DNA of 64,000 bases from positions 124,001 to 188,000 of the forward strand of contig CAWFHZ010000005.1 of the NCBI GenBank assembly GCA_963815785.1. The letters are read 5' to 3'. The DNA is from DATFVA01 sp963815785 (lineage in GTDB: Bacteria; Bacteroidota; Ignavibacteria; Ignavibacteriales; Ignavibacteriaceae). The notes below the pieces were generated by a model. It was not told the DNA's origin. It ran no database searches and worked only from the letters and a program-made list of their open reading frames with translations. Shown here piece by piece: positions 29,601 to 38,033 of the stretch. Both the position numbers and the translations under genes were made by a program. Each line of letters opens with the position of its first letter. Within the stretch, counting starts at the first letter, position 1.

Positions 29601-29840
29601 ATAAGAGATAATCCAAACACGTTAAGCGCAAGATTATCCGCGGTAAATGAATATGTTACTTCTTCGTTTGAAGCGCCGGGCAGCACAGCAGATGCGGCAT
29701 TACTGCTAGCGGATAAAAAACTTAAAAGTACAATCAGGAGAGTTAATAATTTCTTCGAAACAAACTGGAAAGATTATAAAAATGATGTTAAAGATGCCGG
29801 TGTTTCTTTTTTTGATGAGTACGAATTATTAGAATACTAA
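26658..29840 (+). CDS. Exported sortilin/VPS10-like beta-propeller protein
   Basis: A 1060-aa protein often annotated as a glycosyl hydrolase because of its Asp-box repeats. Signal peptide to about residue 30 (ending LPAQ). Residues 35-740 are a large multi-bladed propeller of the VPS10/sortilin or xyloglucanase type (GLWRSTSAGVNWEPIFDDQP, IYKSIDGGKTWKHLG, VYKTTDGGNSWNKI, LYRSDDGGFKWKMV, FLHKSTDRGDSWEIISPD). After about 780 come a charged linker, an Ig-like module (NRIYWNYDRKGVRWP) and a helical C-terminus. No T9SS tail is present, so it probably stays in the periplasm. Enzymatic activity is not demonstrated by sequence; a structural or binding role is as likely. Confidence 0.85.
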   Translation: MIHKQKFSVSIILLLTLIFFSSIQLPAQKINMEKLKGLKPRSIGPAGMSGRVTAFDVVMANTDIIYAGTASGGLWRSTSAGVNWEPIFDDQPVLSIGAVAVDQRVPDIIWVGTGEANPRNSQSSGNGIYKSIDGGKTWKHLGLDNTRNISRVIINPYNSDVVYVAALGTAWDSTEERGVYKTTDGGNSWNKILYVDKKTGAANMIMDPVNPNKLFVAMWEYRRWPWFFKSGGPGSGLYVTFDGGKNWTKRTDKDGLPKGDLGRIGLALCNKYPNVVYAMIESKKNALYRSDDGGFKWKMVNDKNVGDRPFYYAQLAVDPENENRVYDIHSIVTVSEDGGKSFETLIAWNKIHPDHHAFWISPENPSFLIDGNDGGMAISHDKGKTWRFVENLPLAQFYHISYDMETPYNVYGGMQDNGSWMGPGRVLSSDGITNAYWQFLSFGDGFDVVPDPSNSRYGYSMSQGGNLVRYDIETGHTKFIRPPDPENVRLRFNWNAGIAQDPFDKATIYYGSQFLHKSTDRGDSWEIISPDLTTDDTSKQKQFESGGLTYDVTDAENFTTIISIDPSPVKKGIIWVGTDDGNLQVTKDGGNLWENVSGNLKGVPKGTWIPQVRASTYNEAEAWVVLENHRRNDWNTYAYYTKDFGKSWTRIADNDSIFGYALSIIQDPVQPNLVFLGTEFGLYVSFDKAKTWSKWKEGYPNVSTMDMQIQPRENDLILGTFGRAAYILDNIEPLREIAANSEILNNHFQLFPVPEATDDIYRWKGPGTMFPGEGTFKGDNRPAGAMITFIVNPDTTNKKEKEDEPDSIKSEKTKNDSATVEIVNEAGKIIRTLKDKVEPGLNRIYWNYDRKGVRWPNTPKPEKEHEYGGPTVLPGKYKLKVSFADYTDSTNVVVKTDPRINFSIDNLKAKSDYLDKILDRVKTATKAADQIREAEKTVALITSRIKDKSGAEIDSLNKKSKAIKDSLKALMELINQPEVQGIRDNPNTLSARLSAVNEYVTSSFEAPGSTADAALLLADKKLKSTIRRVNNFFETNWKDYKNDVKDAGVSFFDEYELLEY

Positions 29841-29859
29841 AAAGCATCTGGATTAGACA

Positions 29860-31411
29860 ATGTTCAGTAGATTCGATCAAAACATAAGCGAAGGAATTCT
29901 TTTTACTGATCCAGTATGAACTGGTGATGGCACAGCTATACTTCAAGATGGGTCTACACGAAAGAAAAGTTAGGTTCGATCATTTCTTCAGAAATTATCC
30001 TGATTATGGAATGCACAAAGCCGGTTATTGTATAAATGCCGGACTCGAATGGCTAATTGATTGGATGCAGAATACTTACACAACCGATACAGACATTGAG
30101 TTGTTATCTCAGCAAAAAGACAGTGAGGACAAACCTGTTTTCGAGAAAGATTTTCTCGAATGGTTTCGTGAGAACGGAAATTTTAATCAGATAACTTTAA
30201 AAGTCAATTCCAGAAGGAAGAGTAGTTCATCCGAATGTTCCTTTAACAGTTGTTGAAGGACCGGCTGCAATGGCGCAAATACTTGAAACTGCTTTGCTCA
30301 ACCAGCTTAATTACCAGATACTAATTGCGACAAAAGCCTGCAGAATAAACGAAGCCGGAAGGCATCAGATGCTGCTAGAGTTTGGAATGAGGCGTGGACA
30401 TGATCGTGGAGCAAATGCCGGAGTCCGCGCTGCATTAATCGGCGGTGCTGATTTTTCATCTAATGTAGGAATTTCTCATTTACTCGGTTATCCTCCAAAA
30501 GGAACTCACGCACACAGTATGGTGCAGATGTTTATGGCTCTTGGTATGAATGAAGAAGATGCATTCACCCGTTTTGCAGAACTTTATCCAGCTGATACTA
30601 TTTTACTCGTTGATACGGTTGATACTCTGAAAAGTGGTGTTCCGAATGCTATTAAAGTATTTGAGAAAATGAAAAAGAAAGGACAAAAACCTTTAGGAGT
30701 AAGACTGGATTCAGGTGATCTTGCATATCTCAGTATTCAAACCGCAAAGCAGTTAAATGAGGCAGGATTTGAAGATGTGAAAATTGTTCTTATCAAATGA
30801 ACTTGATGAAATGAATATCTGGCAGATAATAACTCAAATAACTAGATGAAGCACCAAAATATCAGCTTAATCCCGAATCTATAATTAAAAGACTGGTTTA
30901 CGGAGTAGGAACTAGATTAATTACATCCTATGGAGATTCTTCAATCGGCGGTGTTTATAAGCTTGTAGCTGTAACAAATGAAAAAGACGAATGGATTCCT
31001 GTAATAAAGATTTCTGAATCCGTCGAGAAGATTCCGAATCCGGGAAATAAAAAAGTGTGGAGAATTTATAATTCAAAAGAAAAAGCAAATGCAGACTTAA
31101 TTACGCTTGAAGATGAAAGACCTTCAACAGAAAATGATGTTGTTCTTCACCATGCAACAAGCCAGAGTAAGAAAAGAACTTTAACTAAAGATCATATTAC
31201 AAAGATTGAACCTTTACTTGAAACGATAGTTGATAGAGGAAAGCTGGTTTATAATTTTCCTTCAATTGATGAAATAAGAGAAGTAAGAAAAAAAGATATT
31301 GAAGCTCTTGATCCGGGAGTTAAAAGATTAATTAATCCCCATTATTACCACGTATCAATTACTGAAAAACTTTTTGAAATGAAAATGAACCTGATAAAAG
31401 AACTGGAATAA
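29860..31411 (+). pseudogene. pncB: Nicotinate phosphoribosyltransferase, four frameshifts
   Basis: PncB makes nicotinate mononucleotide from nicotinate and PRPP in NAD salvage. About 515 aa when corrected. The pieces line up without gaps: MFSRFDQNISEGILFTD, then QYELVMAQLYFKMGLHERKV, then VVHPNVPLTVVEGP, ETALLNQLNYQ, EFGMRRGHDRGANAG, GISHLLGYPPKGTHAHSMVQ (family histidine), GVRLDSGDLAYLS, and after the last break RLVYGVGTRLITSYGDSSIGG. One surplus base sits near each of 29911, 30206, 30792 and 30844; removing all four restores one frame. Apart from the indels no decay is seen, so these are probably sequence errors, but as given the gene cannot make a full protein. It is convergent with the DUF421 gene. 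Confidence 0.82.
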
Positions 31412-31417
31412 TAAATA

Positions 31418-31986
31418 TTATTCTAATTTAATTCTTACAGTCTGCACTCCTTCTTCAACTTTTATATCAAGAACCTTCGGTTGCTGATTATCTTTTATAA
31501 AACTTATTTGTCCGTCTTTTTCAAGAAAAGCCTCTCTTATATTTTCAAGATTTTTCTGATTCATACCTAATCTCAATTGCTCTTTAACATCTTCTTCGGA
31601 TACGTGCCCCTGTTTCATTTTTTTTTATCCAATTGAAAATTATTTACAATTTGAGATGTTTTACCTTTTACAAGATAGCCGAACCCTTTCTGGTTAAGAG
31701 ATAAAACAGCAAACAGCCAATGCAAACCAACAAGAGTAATCCCTGCAGAAAGAGTCAGAAACAGTGGCCCGTTTCCATTTATTGCACGGCTGAAAACTGA
31801 GCCAATAACAATTCCTATAACGACGTCGAAAGCAGTGCTTTTACCAAGAAATCTTTTATTACCGTATCTGATAATTATGAGCGATGTAATTTAAATGAAT
31901 GCAGAACGGATAGCCTTCTGCCAGAAATTTATGTTTTTAGGATTAACACCAAATAGATTTGTTATTATGTGATTTAATTCATTCAT
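31418..31986 (-). pseudogene. DUF421/YetF-like membrane protein, disrupted
   Basis: Reads from an ATG at 31986 (AAGGAG about 8 bases upstream) to a stop at 31418, about 189 aa. The N-terminal half holds three membrane helices with the YetF-type block RYGNKRFLGKSTAFDVVIGI. The C-terminal soluble part (VSEEDVKEQLRLGMNQKNLE, IREAFLEKDGQISFI) is the DUF421 C-terminal domain. Two defects are seen: an in-frame TAA at 31891-31893 where a tyrosine or similar is expected, and one missing A in the long A-run at about 31619-31627. The stop codon is harder to explain as a homopolymer error, so decay is possible. Function of the family is unknown. Confidence 0.65.
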
Positions 31987-32327
31987 TCGTATTCTCCTTA
32001 CATTTTTACTTTATCTTAACTAAAGATGAATGCAAGATTTATGATATGGCTTCAATTGTGACTCATCTCAATTCCCGAATAAAAATTATTGTTCCGCTTT
32101 TTTCCTGAACTTATTCTTCACAAGTTCAATTAGGCTTTCCCCTCTTATCATTTCAACCTGTCTTTTGCTAAATGAATGTTTTGTTTCAATATTCAGGTTT
32201 TTAGTTTTACTAGAAACAATAAGATTGTTAAATTAGAGTGTTCACACCTTAAACCATTCTGATATTTCAACGGCTTAAGATGTATGGTGGTAATAATTTA
32301 TTTATCCATACTCAGCGGGAGGAAGCC
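31987..32327. other. Gene-free spacer with a coding-like remnant
   Basis: This 341-base stretch lies between the disrupted DUF421 gene and the GYD protein gene. It contains only the short minus-strand remnant at 32086-32235 (listed). The part just before 32328 carries a good GGGAGGA ribosome-binding site for the GYD gene. Confidence 0.5.
32086..32235 (-). pseudogene. Short coding-like remnant, possibly the end of an aconitase-family gene
   Basis: The minus strand has an open frame of about 49 residues with no start codon, ending IETKHSFSKRQVEMIRGESL then a lysine-rich tail and TAA at 32086-32088. The KHSF-x3-Q-E-x-I-x-G pattern recalls the C-terminal strand-helix of aconitase/isopropylmalate dehydratase proteins. 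The match is weak and from memory; it may be chance. Confidence 0.25.
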
Positions 32328-32624
32328 ATGAAAACTTTCATATTACTCACAAAATTAGCTCCGGAAATTTCCAGGCAAATGAAAGATCGTGCAAGATTGG
32401 GTAGAACGTGGCTGGATCAGGTAAAAGAAAAATGCCCCGAGGTAAAATTTATTGAACATTACGCTTTGCTTGGTCCATTTGATTTCCTGGATATTTATGA
32501 AGCACCCGATGAAGAAACTGCTGCAAAAGTTTCAATGATCAGTTTATCAAACGGTGCATTCGAAGCGCAAAGTCATATAGCAATCCCCTATAAAAAATTT
32601 CTTGAACTAGTCAATAAAATCTAG
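32328..32624 (+). CDS. GYD-domain protein
   Basis: A 98-aa cytosolic protein of the GYD family, a ferredoxin-like alpha/beta fold of unknown role. The signature is FILLTKLAPEISRQMKDR at the start, then VKFIEHYALLGPFDFLDIYE and the C-terminal AIPYKKFLELV. In the family motif the central G-x-[YF]-D is here GPFD. The ATG at 32328 is chosen because GGGAGGA precedes it; an upstream ATG at 32280 has no such site and would add 16 unrelated residues. It stands 47 bases upstream of the YbaK-like gene and is probably co-transcribed with it. Confidence 0.82.
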   Translation: MKTFILLTKLAPEISRQMKDRARLGRTWLDQVKEKCPEVKFIEHYALLGPFDFLDIYEAPDEETAAKVSMISLSNGAFEAQSHIAIPYKKFLELVNKI

Positions 32625-32671
32625 CTGGTATTTGTAAAAATTTTATCACTTAGTAAATAGGAGATGAAGTT

Positions 32672-33145
32672 ATGCCGGTAAAAAAATTAAAAGAATTTCT
32701 TGATGAGCAGAATATAAAGTATGTCACAATTTCACATTCACCTGCATATACTGCTCAGGAAATAGCAGCCAGAGCACACGTTCCGGGAAAAGAAATAGCA
32801 AAGACCGTATTGGTAAAAATGGACGGAAAACTTGTTATGGCAGTTCTTCCGGGATCGTTCAAGATTAATTTTGAAAGTCTTAAAAATGTTCTTGGTTCAC
32901 AAAATGTACGACTTGCTGACGAGCATGAGTTTAAAGATAAATTTCCGGATTGTGAAGTAGGAGCTATGCCTCCTTTCGGCAACCTGTATGGTGTTGAAGT
33001 GTTCGTCGCAAGCAGTCTTGCCGAAGATGAAGAAATCGCATTCAACGCCTGCTCACACTCACAATTAATCAAGATGGCTTATTCGGATTATGAAAGGCTT
33101 GTAAATCCTGTCAGACTCCAGTTTGCCTTTCAATCAAAATTGTAA
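32672..33145 (+). CDS. YbaK/EbsC-type aminoacyl-tRNA deacylase
   Basis: A 157-aa trans-editing domain protein that hydrolyses mischarged aminoacyl-tRNA (Cys- or Ala-tRNA-Pro in the best studied members). Visible marks are YVTISHSPAYTAQEIA at the start, the catalytic lysine region KTVLVKMDGKLVMAVLPG, and GAMPPFGNLYG, the substrate-loop motif. AGGAGATG lies before the ATG. The prolyl-tRNA synthetase in this window also appears to carry an internal editing insertion, so this stand-alone protein could complement it by clearing Cys-tRNA-Pro or act on another tRNA. Specificity cannot be read from sequence. Confidence 0.88.
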   Translation: MPVKKLKEFLDEQNIKYVTISHSPAYTAQEIAARAHVPGKEIAKTVLVKMDGKLVMAVLPGSFKINFESLKNVLGSQNVRLADEHEFKDKFPDCEVGAMPPFGNLYGVEVFVASSLAEDEEIAFNACSHSQLIKMAYSDYERLVNPVRLQFAFQSKL

Positions 33146-33267
33146 ATAATGATTGAATGCAGTATTATATCTAACTGACCTCAGAGTGAGGGATTTAGGT
33201 TTTTCTATCCTCTGAAAATCTCTTTATATTTATTTATCAGATTTCCACAAACGATAAAAGGTTATTT

Positions 33268-33780
33268 ATGGCCGCATCTAAAAAATCAGGCAAAGGAAAA
33301 GTTTTAAAATATTCAATTATAATCATTGTATTAGTTTTTGTTGCGATTCAATTTATTCCCGTTAAAAGAACAAATCCTCCTGTTGTTAAGGAACCTAATT
33401 GGGATTCACCGAAAACAAGAGCTTTAGCCGTAAGAGCCTGTTTCGATTGTCACAGTAATGAAACAAAATGGCCGGCTTACGCGTATGTTGCCCCGATAAG
33501 CTGGTTTGTTCTAAGTGATGTAAACGGCGGAAGAAAACATTTTAACATGACTGACTGGAAACCGGGCAAAGGTGACGAGGCTGCAAAAGAAGTTCGGGAA
33601 GGTGATATGCCTATGTGGCAGTATACTATGATGCATTCGCAGGCAAGATTGACTGATGCCGAAAAACAGGAATTTATTAAAGGTTTGATAGCTACATTCG
33701 GTGAAAAAAAAGAAAGTAAAGATAATAGCCAAAATGGTAAACGAGATAAATCAATTCGTTTCTCAGATGAAGATGAATGA
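33268..33780 (+). CDS. Membrane-anchored haem-binding-domain protein (CxxCH)
   Basis: A 170-aa protein with one N-terminal helix (KYSIIIIVLVFVAIQFIPV) and a periplasmic domain with a single c-type haem motif (ACFDCHSNETKWP), followed by APISWFVLSDVNGGRKHFNMTDW, the signature of the haem-binding domain family PF14376-type. The C-terminal tail is charged and low complexity (KKESKDNSQNGKRD). A plausible role is electron transfer or haem sensing in the periplasm; its partner is unknown. The next gene, msrB, lies 50 bases downstream, so a periplasmic redox operon is likely. Confidence 0.87.
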   Translation: MAASKKSGKGKVLKYSIIIIVLVFVAIQFIPVKRTNPPVVKEPNWDSPKTRALAVRACFDCHSNETKWPAYAYVAPISWFVLSDVNGGRKHFNMTDWKPGKGDEAAKEVREGDMPMWQYTMMHSQARLTDAEKQEFIKGLIATFGEKKESKDNSQNGKRDKSIRFSDEDE

Positions 33781-33830
33781 ATTTTTTATTACAAATAATT
33801 GTTAATAGGAAAAAGCAAAAAAGATAACTG

Positions 33831-34382
33831 ATGAAACTTCAAATGATTATACTTATTCTTGCAGCATTCTCAGTAATCTGTTGTCAGAATAAAGATGAAA
33901 TAAAAAACGGAAAACTGGTAAATATGAATGAACAAAATGTGAAACAGAAAAATCCTTACTATTCAAGAACCGATACAACAAAACTTAATATTCCTGATTC
34001 TGAATGGAAAAAAGTTCTGCCCGAAGATGTTTATGAAGTTGCCCGCCACAAAGCAACAGAAAGAGCGTTTACAGGAAAGTACTGGAACTTTGAAGGAAAT
34101 GGCACTTACTATTGCGCAGCCTGCGGAAATGCTCTTTTCAAATCAGATGCAAAATTTGCGAGCACATGCGGCTGGCCGAGTTTCTTCGAACCGATAAGAA
34201 AAAACAGCGTGCTTTATCAAGAAGATGATAGCTTTGGAATGAAGAGAACGGAAGTACTATGTGGAAGATGCGGTGCACATTTGGGACATATTTTTGATGA
34301 TGGTCCGCCGCCAACCGGAAAACGTTTTTGCATGAATTCTATTGTTCTCGACTTTGAACCTGACAATTCAGGATCAAAATGA
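33831..34382 (+). CDS. msrB: Peptide-methionine (R)-S-oxide reductase, lipoprotein
   Basis: MsrB repairs oxidised methionine in proteins (R epimer). 183 aa. The N-terminus is a lipoprotein signal (MIILILAAFSVICC with a lipobox-like SVIC), so the enzyme is probably anchored facing the periplasm. The catalytic domain (about 50-175) has two zinc-binding pairs, CAAC and CGRC, the segment STCGWPSFFEPI with a possible resolving cysteine, GRCGAHLGHIFDDGPPP, and the catalytic cysteine in RFCMNS. The stop overlaps the ATG of the YdeI-like gene (ATGA, 34379-34382), so the two are translationally coupled. It forms a unit with the upstream haem protein. Confidence 0.95.
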   Translation: MKLQMIILILAAFSVICCQNKDEIKNGKLVNMNEQNVKQKNPYYSRTDTTKLNIPDSEWKKVLPEDVYEVARHKATERAFTGKYWNFEGNGTYYCAACGNALFKSDAKFASTCGWPSFFEPIRKNSVLYQEDDSFGMKRTEVLCGRCGAHLGHIFDDGPPPTGKRFCMNSIVLDFEPDNSGSK

Positions 34383-34985
34383 CCAAACCGCAATTCTTTT
34401 CTGATCAATTAAAATTTAGAAAGTGGTTAGAGAAAAATCATAACAAAAAAGATGAACTTCTTTTAGGTTATTACAAAAAGAGCTCAGGAAAACCGAGCAT
34501 AACCTGGGAAGAATCTGTTGATGAGGCACTTATGCTTCGGCTGGATAGACGGAATAAGAAAATCACTCGATGAAGTAAGTTATACCATCCGTTTTACTCC
34601 ACGGAAAAATAATAGTAAATGGAGTACAAAAAATATCAACCGTGTTGAAGAGCTTATAAAATTAAAACTTATGCAGCCTTCAGGATTAGCTGTCTATAAA
34701 AAACGAAAAGAAGAAAAGAGTCATACTTATTCATTTGAGCAAAGAATAGTTGAACTTGATAAAGAATTTGAATTAACTTTAAAAAAGAATGAAAGAGCAT
34801 ATAAGTTTTTCCAGGCTCAGATCCCTTCTTACAGAAAACCGGCTATTCATTGGGTGATGAGTGCCAAACAGGAAAAAACCAGATTGCAAAGATTAGGTAC
34901 TCTGATAAAATGCAGCGAGGCAGGAGAATTAATTCCGCCGTTGCGTTGGGGTAAAATTAAAATAAACAAACCCGGAAAGGATTAA
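34379..34985 (+). CDS. YdeI/OmpD-associated-family protein, one frameshift
   Basis: About 201 aa when corrected. The first part reads FFSDQLKFRKWLEKNHNKKD and LLLGYYKKSSGKPSITWEE; the second part, in another frame, continues CFGWIDGIRKSLDEVSYTIR, FTPRKNNSKWSTKNI and a C-terminal WVMSAKQEKTRLQRL. The order W-E-SVDEAL-CFGWIDG is the family signature. The break is one surplus base at about 34530-34533, just before CFGWIDG. The family is cytosolic, linked to bacteriocin or stress protection in a few species, with no known enzymatic activity. It overlaps msrB by four bases and is followed after one base by an SDR gene, so this is an operon. Confidence 0.85.
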
Positions 34986-34986
34986 T

Positions 34987-35901
34987 ATGCAGGTAATACT
35001 TGGAGCCGGAGGAATAATAGGCAGAGGTCTTGCAAAAGAATTAAAGCAGTATACTGATAAAGTAAGACTCGTGGCCAGGAATCCTTCTGCAGTAAATGAA
35101 AATGATGAACTTGTTAAAGCGGATTTAACAAATCCCGAACAGACAAACAAAGCCATTGAAAATGCTGATGTCGCATATCTTACTTTGGGAATGCAGTATA
35201 AAACTGCTGTGTGGCAGAGAGACTGGCCAATAGTAATGACTAATGCAATTAACGCTTGCAAAAAAAATAATACCCGGCTGGTATTTTTTGATAACCTTTA
35301 TCTCTACGGAAAAGTTAATGGCTGGATGACAGAGAAAACTCCTGTTAATCCGTCGAGTAAAAAAGGAGAAGTCCGTGCTAAGATTGCTGAACAATTAATA
35401 AATGAATATAAAAGCGGTAATATAAATGCTTTAATTGCACGAGCTGCGGATTTTAACGGACCTACACAAAATACTTTTCTTTATTCTCTTGTTTATGATA
35501 AAGTTAGAAACGGGAAAAAAGCTCAGTGGTTCTTAAATGCAAAAGTTAAACATTCATTAACCGATACGAGTGATGCAGCAAAAGCCACTGCATTACTGGG
35601 GAACACTCCAGACGCATTCAACAGGACATGGCATTTGCCTACAGATAAAAATGCATTAACAGGTGAGGAATTTATTCACACAGTAGACGAAATTTATGGT
35701 AAGGAAACAGGCTATTCGGTTCTCAGCAAAGGGATGCTTTCACTGGTTGGATTATTTGTTCCTGTAATAAAAGAAACGAATGAAATGCTTTACCAGTATG
35801 AGTCTGATTATCTTTTTGACAGCAGTGATTTCGAAAATCATTTCTTTAAAGCAACTCCTATTGGAAAAAGTATTGAAGAAACTATCTCTGCTTTAAAATA
35901 A
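34987..35901 (+). CDS. NAD(P)-dependent epimerase/dehydratase-like protein (extended/atypical SDR)
   Basis: A 304-aa Rossmann-fold protein. The N-terminal nucleotide-binding motif is ILGAGGIIGRGLAKEL, a G-x2-G-x2-G loop with a short strand. D46-type ADLTNPEQ follows, then a NLYLYGKVNGWMTE segment carrying the Y-x3-K-like pair, and a middle ARAADFNGP loop. The C-terminal half binds substrate. NAD-dependent epimerase/dehydratase or NmrA-like family; the substrate is unknown. The ATG lies one base after the YdeI stop codon, so it is the last gene of the unit with the haem protein, msrB and YdeI. Confidence 0.85.
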   Translation: MQVILGAGGIIGRGLAKELKQYTDKVRLVARNPSAVNENDELVKADLTNPEQTNKAIENADVAYLTLGMQYKTAVWQRDWPIVMTNAINACKKNNTRLVFFDNLYLYGKVNGWMTEKTPVNPSSKKGEVRAKIAEQLINEYKSGNINALIARAADFNGPTQNTFLYSLVYDKVRNGKKAQWFLNAKVKHSLTDTSDAAKATALLGNTPDAFNRTWHLPTDKNALTGEEFIHTVDEIYGKETGYSVLSKGMLSLVGLFVPVIKETNEMLYQYESDYLFDSSDFENHFFKATPIGKSIEETISALK

Positions 35902-35904
35902 GCA

Positions 35905-35985
35905 GGTAGCTTCAACCCGCCTGATCGGAAGGCGGACTTTAGGTTGAGCTATTATGATTTTAGCAATCTAAAGATTGCTGCTACC
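35905..35985. repeat. Three-stem palindromic element (clover-like)
   Basis: A closing stem GGTAGC/GCTACC (35905-35910 with 35980-35985) encloses two hairpins. The first has outer TCAACC/GGTTGA and inner CCGCC/GGCGG; the second is a perfect AGCAATCT-AA-AGATTGCT. The whole can fold as a three-way junction. It lies between the SDR gene and ada. Such compact, multi-stem sequences are typical of dispersed intergenic repeats; a structured RNA is the other option. Confidence 0.6.
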
Positions 35986-36071
35986 AATGGATATAATAAA
36001 AATACTTGTTAATTTTTCGGTGGAGATGATTAGTCGCGATTCATATGTTTGGATCAAAAAAGGAAAGAAAA

Positions 36072-37134
36072 ATGGTTGAATTAAATATATCAGATTCAAC
36101 AGCCTACAAAGCACTTGCAAATAAAGATCCTCAGTATGAAGGTTTGTTTTTCGCTGCGGTTAAAACCACAGGAATCTTCTGCAGACCAACTTGTCGTGCC
36201 CGAAAACCTAAAAAAGAAAATGTTGAATTTTTTTCTACAGCAAAAGAAGCAATGGCAAAAGGTTATCGTCCTTGTAAAATATGCAGACCATTGGAATTTC
36301 CTGATGAAACAACCGATGAAATAAAATCTATTTTAAAAGAAATCGAAGTTAATCCTTCAGATAAAATCACAGATTATAATTTAATTCAAAGAGGAATAGA
36401 ACCGAATAAAATCAGAAGATGGTTTTTGAAAAATCACGGAATGACTTTTCATGCCTATCAGAGAATGTTCAGAATAAATAATAGCGTCTAAGGAATATTA
36501 AAAATGGAGATAAGATTATTGAAGCTGCATACGATTCTGGTTATGAATCATTTAAGCGGATTCCAGCACACATTTAAAAAAACAGTTTCAAAAAAATCCT
36601 TCCGAAAGTAAAAATAGAATGGTTCTATCTTTTGAAAGATTTTCTACTCCACTTGGACCAATGATAGTAATAGGAAATGAAGAAGGAATTTATTTACTTG
36701 AGTTTACTGACAGAAGAATGCTTGAGACCGAGTTAAAACAGCTTGAAAAAAACTTTAAGGCTTCAATTCTTCCCGGATCAAATAAAAATATAAATCAATT
36801 GAAAAGAGAACTGAATGAATATTTTGAAGGAAACAGAAAAAACTTTGATGTGCCTTTAAAAATTTTCGGAACAGAATTTCAGAAAAAAGCATGGAATGCA
36901 CTTGGAAATATTCCCTATGGTAAGACAAGATCATACAAAACCCAGGCGGAAATTATAGGCCACCCTAAAGCTGTGCGCGCAGTAGGAACAGCAAACGGCT
37001 GCAACCGGATTGCAATAGTTATTCCCTGCCACCGTGTAATAGGCGAAAACGGTAAACTTACAGGATATGGCGGCGGATTATGGCGAAAACAATGGCTGTT
37101 AAACCACGAAAAAAATATTCTTAACCTATTTTAA
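36072..37134 (+). pseudogene. ada: Bifunctional Ada (DNA alkylation repair and activator), four indels
   Basis: Ada removes methyl groups from phosphotriesters and O6-methylguanine and activates the adaptive response. About 352 aa when corrected. The N-terminal domain has the four-cysteine site (GIFCRPTCRARKP and YRPCKICRP); the AraC-type HTH follows (IEPNKIRRWFLKNHGMTFHA, then IIEAAYDSGYES, SGFQHTFKK); the C-terminal methyltransferase ends with the active-site cysteine in AIVIPCHRVIGENG. Surplus bases near 36483-36495 (two), 36551 and 36590-36596 break the HTH region. Removing them joins the parts in one frame. The start at 36072 has AAGGAAAG before it. A true split is possible, since both ends are complete domains. 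Confidence 0.8.
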
Positions 37135-37221
37135 TATTTTAATTGCATTATTAAATAATTCAATCTAACTTGCCTGCCCTAACCAGTACAGAGTTTAAAA
37201 TAAATAATTGAGAGGTGTATT

Positions 37222-37806
37222 ATGAAAAAATTTATCGTTTTTTCTTCGTTGCTTTTTATTCTGTTTATTTCCATTCCTTCATTTGCCCAGGATGAAGTTG
37301 ATCAGGCAGAAATGATGAAAGCCTGGACGGAATATATGACTCCCGGTCCGATGCATGAATTACTAGCAAAAGGAACAGGTGAATGGTCTGCAGACATTAA
37401 ATCGTGGATGGATCCAAATCAGCCTGCTACAGAAACTACAGGAACAGCGGAAATAAAATCCATTCTTGGAGGAAGATATTTTGAAGGGCATTATACCGGT
37501 GAATTCGGTGGAATGCCAATGGATGGAATGGACATTACCGGTTATGATAATGCAAAACAAAAATTCCTTAATACATGGATAGATAACTTTGGAACAGGAA
37601 TAATGTATATGGAAGGCACATACGATGAGCCAGCAAAAACGTTTACTTATACCGGTACTTCTATTGACCCATTGTCAAAGAAGGATGTTTCTGTACGTCA
37701 GACAATTCAGTTGATTGATAACGATCATCATCATATGGAAATGTTTATGACTGATAAAGGACAGGAATTTAAAACAATGGAAATTGATTTTACCCGCAAA
37801 AAATAA
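37222..37806 (+). CDS. Exported DUF1579 protein
   Basis: A 194-aa protein with a clear signal peptide (FIVFSSLLFILFISIPSFAQ) and a DUF1579 domain. The family features seen here are GTGEWSADIKSW near the start, the central GGRYFEGHYTGEFGGMPMDG with GYDNAKQKF, and the strand TMEIDFTR at the end. The domain is a beta-barrel of about 150 residues of unknown function, often in periplasmic proteins. GAGAGG lies 8 bases before the ATG. It is monocistronic, closed by the terminator just downstream. Confidence 0.9.
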   Translation: MKKFIVFSSLLFILFISIPSFAQDEVDQAEMMKAWTEYMTPGPMHELLAKGTGEWSADIKSWMDPNQPATETTGTAEIKSILGGRYFEGHYTGEFGGMPMDGMDITGYDNAKQKFLNTWIDNFGTGIMYMEGTYDEPAKTFTYTGTSIDPLSKKDVSVRQTIQLIDNDHHHMEMFMTDKGQEFKTMEIDFTRKK

Positions 37807-37821
37807 TTATACTTTGTAATT

Positions 37822-37872
37822 AAAAGGCTGTCTAAACTAATCTTATAAGAATGATTTAAGACAGCCTTTGCT
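37822..37872 (+). terminator. Rho-independent terminator after the DUF1579 gene
   Basis: AAAGGCTGTCTAAA pairs with TTTAAGACAGCCTTT around a loop of about 20 bases and is followed by TTTGCTTT. The stem is strong and closes within 70 bases of the stop codon. Confidence 0.8.
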
Positions 37873-38033
37873 TTAAATATCCAGCAGTTTAGAAATAAAA
37901 AATCCCCTTCTGTTGAGTTAAATAAATTAAATTCTTACATTTAATTTAGTTGAAACAAAAAACTGCATAACCGATCTTGTTCAACTATTTATAATAAACA
38001 GGGTTTAAAATAATATGGGAAAGCGGGGAAATT

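Noticed and set aside
26658..29840. Sialidase or other glycoside hydrolase
   Set aside because: The Asp-box repeats only define propeller blades; the arginine triad and other catalytic residues of sialidases are not recognisable.
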